Positions 6,170 to 11,449 of a stretch of DNA of 11,449 bases are shown here, piece after piece. Made by a program: the position numbers and the translations under genes. Where the stretch lies: assembly GCA_902513415.1 (NCBI GenBank), contig CABXMS010000019.1:1-11449 (forward strand). Direction: 5' to 3'. The DNA comes from an uncultured Pelagibacteraceae bacterium (GTDB taxonomy: Bacteria > Pseudomonadota > Alphaproteobacteria > Pelagibacterales > Pelagibacteraceae). Position 1 is the stretch's first letter. Each line of letters opens with the position of its first letter. A model generated the notes under the pieces. It made no database searches, was not told where the DNA came from, and was given only the letters and a program-made list of their open reading frames with translations.

Positions 6170-7007
6170 ATGAGCAAAATTCTTACAAATGATGAGATAA
6201 ATCAATTTAAAAAAGATGGTGCAATATTTTTAAAAGGTAAATTTGATATTAATTGGGTTAAAAAGCTAGAAAAAGGAATAGCTAGAGATATAAAAAATCC
6301 AAGTCCTAGATTTAAATCTCATACTATAGAAAAAGGTGTGCCAGCTTATTTAGAAGACTATTGGACTTGGGATTTAGTCCCAGAATTTAAAGATTTTGTC
6401 TTTAATTCACCTTATGCAAAAAATAGCCTCTGAGTTAATGTCAGCAAAAAAAATAAATCTTGTTATGGATAACTGGTTTTTAAGAGAAGGTGGGTCAAAA
6501 TCTTCAACACCTTTTCATCATGATGTAAGCTATTTCGATATGGACGGAACTATGTGCGTTCTCTGGTTACCATTACAACCAACTGGAAAAAACGAAGGTG
6601 TTGTTTGGGTTAAAGGTTCACATTTATGGGATAAACTTTTTTTAAGAGTTTTATTTAAAGACGGTCATAAAGTTGAAGGAAAAGAATGTATTATTGATGG
6701 TAAAAAATACGAACTTCCTCCAGATATTTTAGGAAATAAAGATAAATATGAATTTTTACAATGGGATTGTGAATTAGGAGATGCTGTTATATTTGATATG
6801 AGAACTCTTCACGGAACTCTAAGCTCTTCAATACCTAAAAATACATTAAGTAGATATACTTTAAGAGTGGCAAAAGAAGATGCAAAAATTAGTTATGTAG
6901 GAGATTGGACTAGTTATAATTATAGAAAAGCTATGCAAGAAGCTGGATATAAAAATGGAGATCCATTAGGTGGAAAGATGTTTCCAACTTTATATGAAAG
7001 TATTTAA
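6170..7007 (+). pseudogene. Phytanoyl-CoA dioxygenase (PhyH) family protein, frameshifted
   Basis: Two overlapping frames join into one roughly 278-residue 2-oxoglutarate/Fe(II) dioxygenase-like protein. The first (6170-6433) reads 84 good residues to PYAK and then hits TGA; the second continues from IASELM to 7007. The break is the A6 run at 6418-6423: five A's would give an unbroken frame, so there is one extra A. The downstream part holds the iron ligands H-x-D (His 6516-6518, Asp 6522-6524) in TPFHHDVSYF, a distal His in RTLHGT, and an Arg in SRYTLR that suits 2-oxoglutarate binding, so the enzyme would be complete but for the shift. The family hydroxylates diverse lipids and small molecules; the substrate cannot be told. 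There is no ribosome site. A recent mutation or a homopolymer sequencing error are both possible. A strong terminator follows at once. Confidence 0.85.
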
Positions 7008-7035
7008 CTCCTGGTTTTTAGACCAGGAGTTAAAT
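7002..7035. terminator. Bidirectional rho-independent terminator
   Basis: A perfect 14-bp inverted repeat, ATTTAACTCCTGGT (7002-7015) and its complement (7022-7035), with a six-base loop TTTTAG. The core is CTCCTGGT, GC-rich for this genome, and the flanks are A/T-rich on both sides. It begins inside the stop codon of the dioxygenase-like gene and ends 10 bases before the end of the convergent GYD gene, so it can serve both. It is the clearest terminator in the window. Confidence 0.85.
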
Positions 7036-7045
7036 TTATAATTAT

Positions 7046-7369
7046 TTATTTTCCAGGTCCTTTATAAGCGCTAGCAATTTTTGCAGCATTTCCTGCGACA
7101 TCATTAATATTAATAGCTTCGCAAATTGTAATGTTGCAAAGAGCACCGCTTGCTTCTGTTGCCATTTTAATTCCAGCAGCTTGTTCAAAAGTTCCTTCGG
7201 CTACTACAACAAAATCATAAGTACCTCTTAAGCCGGTATACGAAATCATTTTAGCTCCAACAGCATCAGAAGCAGCTTGAGCAGCTTTTGATCTATCTGA
7301 TTTTGGATCTTTAAGAAAACCTTGAAATCCTTGAGTAGTATAGTTTCCCATCATATAAAACTTTGCCAT
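7046..7369 (-). CDS. GYD-domain protein
   Basis: 107 residues, a single GYD domain (a small ferredoxin-like, dimeric alpha+beta fold). The family's name motif appears as GTYD at residues 49-52 in LRGTYDFVVVAEG; the N-terminal strand MAKFYMMGNYTTQGFQGF and the later SGALCNITICEAIN strand also match. The start is the ATG at 7369 because GGAG stands 5 bases upstream; an ATG at 7405 would add 12 unlike residues and lie over the -10 box. The function of GYD proteins is unknown; they are often seen beside metabolic operons. Here it is a single-gene unit between a bidirectional terminator and its own promoter, divergent from the aldehyde dehydrogenase. It has no signal peptide or membrane segment. 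Richer in Ala and Gly than its neighbours, with an unusually good promoter and ribosome site, which suggests good expression. Confidence 0.88.
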   Translation of the reverse strand: MAKFYMMGNYTTQGFQGFLKDPKSDRSKAAQAASDAVGAKMISYTGLRGTYDFVVVAEGTFEQAAGIKMATEASGALCNITICEAININDVAGNAAKIASAYKGPGK

Positions 7370-7373
7370 GTTT

Positions 7374-7397
7374 ACTCCTTTCTTAAAAAAGATTATA
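7374..7397 (-). promoter_or_regulatory. -10 box and ribosome binding site of the GYD gene
   Basis: On the minus strand a perfect TATAAT at 7397-7392 precedes AAGGAGT (7380-7374), which is five bases from the ATG at 7369. The predicted transcript start near 7385 leaves a leader of about 16 bases. No convincing -35 is seen at 17 bases upstream (an A-rich stretch). The rest of the 93-base gap (7370-7462) must hold the promoter of the divergent aldehyde dehydrogenase; TTGTTG (7426-7431) with TAGAAT (7450-7455), spacing 18, is a weak candidate that would give an almost leaderless message. Confidence 0.5.
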
Positions 7398-7462
7398 ACA
7401 TTCAAAGTTTTAAATTTTTATTAATTTGTTGTTAAATCACAACTTAAGATAGAATATTTTAT

Positions 7463-8905
7463 ATGTACGAAAAATTTGGTCAATTTATCGACGGTAAGTG
7501 GGAAGCTTCAGAAAAAAAAGAAACTTATGAGGTAATAAATCCTGCAACCGAAGAAATTCTTGGACACGCATCAAAAGCATCACCCGTTGAAGTTAATAAA
7601 GCGCTTAAATCTGCAGAAAAAGGTTTGGAGGTTTGGAAAAAAACATCTCCTTGGAAAAGATCTTTAATAATTAGAAAAATAGCAGACTTAATAAGAGAAA
7701 AACAAGATGTTCTTGCTAAGTGGCTAACACTAGAAGTTGGAAAACCTTTAACAGAAGGAAAAGGTGAAGTTGGAGCAACAGCAGATATTTTTGAATGGAA
7801 TGCAGAAGAAACAAAAAGAATTTATGGTCAAACTGTAGAAAGTAGATTTGAAGATACTAGAATTCATGTTTACTATCAACCAATTGGCGTTGTTGCGGCT
7901 TTAGTTCCATGGAACTTTCCTTTAGTTTTAGCTGGAAGAAAAATATCAACAGCTTTAGCTGCCGGATGTTCTGTTATTTGTAAACCTGATGTAATTGCTC
8001 CAGGTGGAGTAATGGAACTAGTAGATATTTGCAAACAAGCAGGTGTTCCTCCAGGAGTGGTAAATTTATTATCTGGCGATCCAGCAAGTATAGCATCTCA
8101 GTTAATTGCATCAGATATAGTTAAAAAAATTTCAGTTACTGGATCAACAAGAGTTGGAAAATTAATTCTAAAACAAGCAGCAGAAAAAGTTCAGAGAGTT
8201 ACTATGGAACTAAGTGGACATGCACCATTTATAGTATTTAACGATGCAAATGTAGAAAAAGCTACAGATATGGCTATTGCTGCAAAATTTAGAAATAATG
8301 GCCAGGTTTGTATTTCTCCAAGTAAATTTTATATTCAAGATAATAAGAAAAAAGATTTTGTAAATTTGTTCGTTGAAAAAACTAAAAAATTAAAAATTGG
8401 AAATGGTATGGATTCAGAAGTTCAGCTTGGACCAATGACTACAAAAAAAAGGCTTAATGAAATTGAAGAACTAGTTGAAAAAACAAAACAAGAAGGAGCA
8501 AAAGTACTATTGGGAGGTAAAAGACCTTCAGGATTTAATAAAGGTTTTTATTATGAACCAACTATATTTGATGATGTAAAAGACAATTTTACTATTATGA
8601 AACAAGAACCTTTTGGACCTTTGTGTCCAATGCTATCATTTAAAACATTTGATGAAGTAATTAAAAGAGCAAATAATCACGAGTTGGGACTTGCTAGTTA
8701 TATTTGCACCAACTCAATGGAACAAGCTAATAGAGCCTCCGAGCAAATAGAAACGGGAACTGTTGCAGTAAATACTCCTTTAGTAGCACAAGCAGAGGCA
8801 CCTTTTGGTGGAATTAAACAAACTGGTTATGGAAGAGAAGGTGGTTCTATGGCTATCAAAGATTATTTGAATATAAAATATACTCACCTTGGCATCAAAG
8901 GTTAG
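7463..8905 (+). CDS. NAD(P)-dependent aldehyde dehydrogenase, succinate-semialdehyde dehydrogenase-like
   Basis: 480 residues, full length for the ALDH superfamily. It oxidises an aldehyde to the acid. Seen: PWNFP (149-153), cofactor lysine K174 in CKPD, the nucleotide-binding GSTRVG (227-232), catalytic glutamate E249 in MELSGHAP, catalytic cysteine C283 in GQVCISP, EPFGP (382-386) and the FGGIKQTGYGREGG tail block (448-461) common in SSADH-like enzymes. In the Glu motif the usual LGGK/N is LSGH. It is the first of three tightly packed genes, with the aldolase start 5 bases after its stop. Aldolases of the next gene's family release aldehydes (lactaldehyde, glycolaldehyde, succinate semialdehyde), which this enzyme could oxidise. 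That link is inference from context; the exact substrate cannot be read from the sequence. Confidence 0.93.
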   Translation: MYEKFGQFIDGKWEASEKKETYEVINPATEEILGHASKASPVEVNKALKSAEKGLEVWKKTSPWKRSLIIRKIADLIREKQDVLAKWLTLEVGKPLTEGKGEVGATADIFEWNAEETKRIYGQTVESRFEDTRIHVYYQPIGVVAALVPWNFPLVLAGRKISTALAAGCSVICKPDVIAPGGVMELVDICKQAGVPPGVVNLLSGDPASIASQLIASDIVKKISVTGSTRVGKLILKQAAEKVQRVTMELSGHAPFIVFNDANVEKATDMAIAAKFRNNGQVCISPSKFYIQDNKKKDFVNLFVEKTKKLKIGNGMDSEVQLGPMTTKKRLNEIEELVEKTKQEGAKVLLGGKRPSGFNKGFYYEPTIFDDVKDNFTIMKQEPFGPLCPMLSFKTFDEVIKRANNHELGLASYICTNSMEQANRASEQIETGTVAVNTPLVAQAEAPFGGIKQTGYGREGGSMAIKDYLNIKYTHLGIKG

Positions 8906-8910
8906 TCAAA

Positions 8911-9678
8911 TTGAGAAAAAATAAACTTAAAAAATTATTTAAAGAAGGTAAAGCAGCTATTAATGGTTGGTTAGAAATTCCAAGTTCATTTTCTGCAGAA
9001 GTGATGTCCAATCAAGGTTGGGATTCTTTAACGATAGACATGCAGCACGGTGCTATAGATAATTCAAAAGTTTTAGAAATATTTCAAGCAATATCAACTA
9101 CAGATGTTGTTCCTATGGCTCGAATAAACTGGAATGAACCAGGTCAAGTAATGAAAGTTCTAGACTTTGGTGCTTACGGAATAATTTGCCCAATGGTAAG
9201 TAATAGAAACCAAGCAGAAAAATTTGTTCAAGCATGCAATTATCCTCCAAAAGGTTTTAGAAGTTTTGGTCCAACAAGAGGTTTTATGTATGGAGGGAGT
9301 GATTATGTGGATCATGCGAATGATGAAATTTTAAAAATAGCAATGATAGAAACTAAAGAAGCTTTACAAGAATTAGACAAAATAATGAGCACTCCAGGTC
9401 TTGATGGAATTTATATTGGACCGGCAGATTTGAGTTTGGCAATAGGAGAAAAACCTGGCTTTGACAAACCAGAAGGACATCCAACTTATGAACAAATTTT
9501 AAATATACTAAATCATGCAAAAAAAAATAATATAGTTGCTGGAATTCATAACGCTACACCAGAATATGCGAGAAAAATGATTAATATTGGATTTCAAATT
9601 GTAACAGTAGGAAGTGACAAAATATTTATGAGTGAAGGTGCTAAATCAACTGTGTCAAAGATAAAAAATAAAAATTAA
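8911..9678 (+). CDS. HpcH/HpaI-type class II pyruvate aldolase
   Basis: 255 residues, usual length. Members cleave 2-keto-4-hydroxy acids to pyruvate and an aldehyde using a divalent metal. Seen: GWDSLTIDMQHG (36-47) with the catalytic His46, R71 in MARINW (pyruvate-binding Arg), GAYGIICPMV (87-96), PPKGFRSFGP (112-121), metal ligands E147 in MIETKEAL and D173 in GIYIGPADLSLAIG. The start is a TTG at 8911, five bases after the aldehyde dehydrogenase stop, with a weak AAAGG about 8 bases upstream; the next internal Met would remove the first strand. The following gene starts right at its stop. Relatives include 2-keto-3-deoxy-L-rhamnonate aldolase, HpaI (4-hydroxy-2-oxoheptanedioate aldolase) and 2-dehydro-3-deoxyglucarate aldolase; I cannot choose between them. 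Confidence 0.92.
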   Translation: MRKNKLKKLFKEGKAAINGWLEIPSSFSAEVMSNQGWDSLTIDMQHGAIDNSKVLEIFQAISTTDVVPMARINWNEPGQVMKVLDFGAYGIICPMVSNRNQAEKFVQACNYPPKGFRSFGPTRGFMYGGSDYVDHANDEILKIAMIETKEALQELDKIMSTPGLDGIYIGPADLSLAIGEKPGFDKPEGHPTYEQILNILNHAKKNNIVAGIHNATPEYARKMINIGFQIVTVGSDKIFMSEGAKSTVSKIKNKN

Positions 9679-10521
9679 ATGAAACTTTTAAGAGTTGGAA
9701 AAAAAGGAAAAGAGAAACCAGGAATATTAGATAAAAATAATAAAATTAGAGATTTAAGTTCTCATATAGTAGATTTTAGTTCTGAATATTTAAACTTTGA
9801 ATCAATTTCTAAAATAAAAAATATTAATCTAGAAACATTGCCCGAATTATCTAAAGATGAAAGAGTAGGAGCTTGTATCAATAAACCAGGAAAATTTGTA
9901 GCTATTGGATTAAATTATTCAGATCATGCAGCAGAAACTGGTGCAAAACCTCCATCAGAACCAATTATATTTATGAAAGCAACAAGTTCAATTTGTGGAC
10001 CTAATGATAGCATTGAATTAGAAAAAAAATCTAAAAAACTTGATTGGGAAGTTGAGTTAGGAATAGTAATTGCGAAAGAAACAAAAAATATTTCAGAAAA
10101 TGAAGCTGCAAAAAATATTTTGGGATATTGTGTGGTAAACGATATAAGCGAAAGAGAATGGCAAATAGAAAAAATGGGACAATGGACAAAAGGTAAGTCT
10201 CACGACACATTTGGACCAGTTGGACCATATTTAGTTACATCCGATGAAATTAAAAATGTAAATAATTTAAATTTGAAATTAGATGTAAACGGAGAAAGAA
10301 TGCAAACAGGAAATACAAGTAATATGATTTTTAATGTAAATTATATTGTATCATATTTAAGTAATTTTATGTCATTGCATCCTGGAGATTTAATAACCAC
10401 TGGAACTCCTGCAGGAGTTGGTATGGGTAAAAAACCTCAGAAATTTTTAAAATCTGGAGATTTGATAAAATTATCTATAGATAATTTAGGTGAACAAAAT
10501 TCAAAAGTAGTTTTAGTTTAA
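9679..10521 (+). CDS. Fumarylacetoacetate hydrolase (FAH) family protein
   Basis: 280 residues. The family hydrolyses, isomerises or decarboxylates diketo and hydroxy-diene acids. An N-terminal region of about 70 residues is followed by the FAH core: FVAIGLNYSDHA (73-84), PPSEPIIFMK (91-100), metal ligands E124 and E126 in DWEVELG and D155 in VVNDISERE, KSHDTFGPVGPY (173-184) and TTGTPAGVGMG (240-250). It is intact. The ATG directly abuts the aldolase stop (TAA|ATG), so they are in one operon. With the upstream aldolase and dehydrogenase, the closest known themes are 2,4-diketo-3-deoxy-sugar-acid hydrolase of non-phosphorylated rhamnose/fucose routes and HpaG-type isomerase/decarboxylase of homoprotocatechuate breakdown. 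Neither is proven: none of the other genes of those pathways lies in the window. Confidence 0.92.
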   Translation: MKLLRVGKKGKEKPGILDKNNKIRDLSSHIVDFSSEYLNFESISKIKNINLETLPELSKDERVGACINKPGKFVAIGLNYSDHAAETGAKPPSEPIIFMKATSSICGPNDSIELEKKSKKLDWEVELGIVIAKETKNISENEAAKNILGYCVVNDISEREWQIEKMGQWTKGKSHDTFGPVGPYLVTSDEIKNVNNLNLKLDVNGERMQTGNTSNMIFNVNYIVSYLSNFMSLHPGDLITTGTPAGVGMGKKPQKFLKSGDLIKLSIDNLGEQNSKVVLV

Positions 10522-10547
10522 ATTAAACTATAAAATACATTTTTATA
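10514..10547. repeat. Two overlapping AT-rich inverted repeats between the FAH gene and ppc
   Basis: TAGTTTAA (10514-10521) and its complement (10523-10530) flank one base across the FAH stop codon; TATAAAA (10529-10535) and TTTTATA (10541-10547) form a second dyad ending just before the ppc ATG. The two share bases 10529-10530. They could be a weak terminator, an operator or the ppc promoter (TATAAA at 10529-10534), or chance in a gap that is nearly all A and T. Confidence 0.25.
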
Positions 10548-10548
10548 A

Positions 10549-11449
10549 ATGATAAAAAGAGACTTATACTACGATAGAATACCAACGGTATCTTTAAGAG
10601 AAGATGTTAGGTATTTAGGAAATATTCTTGGAAATGTTATAAAAAATCAAGAAGGAAATAATTTTTTTAATCTAGTAGAAAAAATTAGATTACTATCTAA
10701 AGCAAACATATCAAATAAAAATCAAAAAGATCCATTTAAAAAAATAATATCAGAAATTCAAAAATTAAAACCTGAAAAAATTTTTAAATTGACTAGAGCA
10801 TTTACTCATTTCATGAACTTTATAAATTTAGCAGAGTCTTTAGATGCTTCTCGTACGCTTGACGAATTCGAAAATACAAAGAAAAATAAAAAAATAAAAA
10901 ATATTTTTATAGAAGAAATATTTGAGAGTCTCTTTAAAAATAAAAAAATTTCTTCAAATAAAATTTATAATTTTGCTAGAAATTTAAATATAGGAATAGT
11001 TTTAACAGCACACCCGACAGAAGTAAAAAGACGTACATTGATACAAAAACACCACAAATTAATTGAAATTCTTGAGCAAAGAGATTTGCTAAAGAACTAT
11101 CCATCAAAATTAAGAATGTTAGATAAAAAATTATACGATGAAATTACAATAATTTGGAATACAGATGATTTAAAAAGATTTAGACCCACTCCAACCGAAG
11201 AAGCAAGATGGGGTCTTGCAATAATCGAAGACAGTCTATGGGAAACAATTCCAAAAGTTTACAGAAGATTAAACGGTATTTTTGTAAAAAATATGGGTAA
11301 AGGCTTACCTAAAAATTTTAATCCGATAGAGTTTGGCTCCTGGATGGGCGGTGATCGGGATGGAAACCCAAATGTTACAGCAGCAGTTACAAAAGAAGTA
11401 ATATTATTATCTAGATGGGAAGCAGCCAAATTGTACGAAAAAGAATTAA
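10549..11449 (+). CDS. ppc: Phosphoenolpyruvate carboxylase (3' partial)
   Basis: The N-terminal 300 residues of PEP carboxylase, out of an expected roughly 880-930, run off the window end with no stop. The enzyme adds bicarbonate to PEP to give oxaloacetate, refilling the TCA cycle. Diagnostic blocks are VLTAHPTEVKRRT (151-163), with the active-site His155 (Glu where Gln is commoner after HPT), FRPTPTEEARWGL (211-223) and FGSWMGGDRDGNPNVT (262-277). The N-terminal LREDVRYLGNILG (16-28) also fits. The ATG at 10549 is 27 bases after the FAH gene and has no ribosome site. It may be read through from the keto-acid operon, which would supply pyruvate, or have its own promoter; the sequence does not decide. 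The region around residues 20-140 is lysine- and asparagine-rich and divergent, in step with the low GC. Confidence 0.95.
   Translation, partial: MIKRDLYYDRIPTVSLREDVRYLGNILGNVIKNQEGNNFFNLVEKIRLLSKANISNKNQKDPFKKIISEIQKLKPEKIFKLTRAFTHFMNFINLAESLDASRTLDEFENTKKNKKIKNIFIEEIFESLFKNKKISSNKIYNFARNLNIGIVLTAHPTEVKRRTLIQKHHKLIEILEQRDLLKNYPSKLRMLDKKLYDEITIIWNTDDLKRFRPTPTEEARWGLAIIEDSLWETIPKVYRRLNGIFVKNMGKGLPKNFNPIEFGSWMGGDRDGNPNVTAAVTKEVILLSRWEAAKLYEKEL

Noticed and set aside
6418..6424. A_AAA_AAT looks like a -1 ribosomal slippery heptamer in the dioxygenase-like gene.
   Set aside because: A -1 slip would put TAG (6424-6426) next in frame and stop at once. The downstream frame needs a +1 shift (one A skipped), so this is not a standard programmed -1 site. 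An A6 run is also short for efficient transcriptional slippage.
7370..7405. Longer GYD start at 7405.
   Set aside because: The extra 12 residues are unlike the family and lie over the -10 box and ribosome site that fit the ATG at 7369.

Overview
The window is about 11.4 kb of very AT-rich, densely packed bacterial DNA. Most gaps are under 50 bases, several genes overlap or abut, and Shine-Dalgarno sites are mostly absent. This layout, together with a molybdenum hydroxylase of the form II CoxL type, a phytanoyl-CoA dioxygenase-like protein and small keto-acid catabolism genes, suggests a streamlined marine alphaproteobacterium, most likely SAR11/Pelagibacterales. That assignment is inferred from style and gene content; the window holds no rRNA or phylogenetic marker I could use to prove it.

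Left part (1-3877, + strand): the 3' part of a form II coxL-like molybdenum hydroxylase large subunit, its FAD-binding medium subunit (coxM type), an XdhC/CoxI maturation factor carried as two abutting genes (N-terminal domain, then Rossmann domain), and a MocA-like molybdenum cofactor cytidylyltransferase. The L-then-M order is that of form II clusters (S-L-M), so the 2Fe-2S small subunit is expected just upstream of the window.

Centre-left (3870-6120, - strand): a compact moaA-moaC-moaD-moaE operon for molybdopterin synthesis, convergent with the hydroxylase operon and overlapping it by 8 bp. The two operons together cover GTP to molybdopterin (MoaA, MoaC, MoaD/MoaE), cytidylylation (MocA-like) and final maturation (XdhC-like). 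Molybdate insertion (MoeA/MogA) and MoaD adenylation (MoeB) are not in the window. In both moaA and moaD the C-terminal Gly-Gly codons also form the Shine-Dalgarno of the next gene.

Centre (6170-7405): a phytanoyl-CoA dioxygenase-like gene split by a single extra A in an A6 run, then a 14-bp-stem bidirectional terminator, then a small convergent GYD-domain gene with a good -10 box and ribosome binding site.

Right part (7463-11449, + strand): a tight three-gene set of aldehyde dehydrogenase, HpcH/HpaI-type aldolase and fumarylacetoacetate hydrolase-family enzyme. It looks like a cleave-and-oxidise module for a 2-keto acid, of either the non-phosphorylated deoxy-sugar-acid kind or the homoprotocatechuate kind. 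After it comes the N-terminal 300 residues of phosphoenolpyruvate carboxylase, cut by the window end. I saw no tRNA, rRNA, CRISPR array or insertion sequence, and no stretch over 300 bases without a gene.
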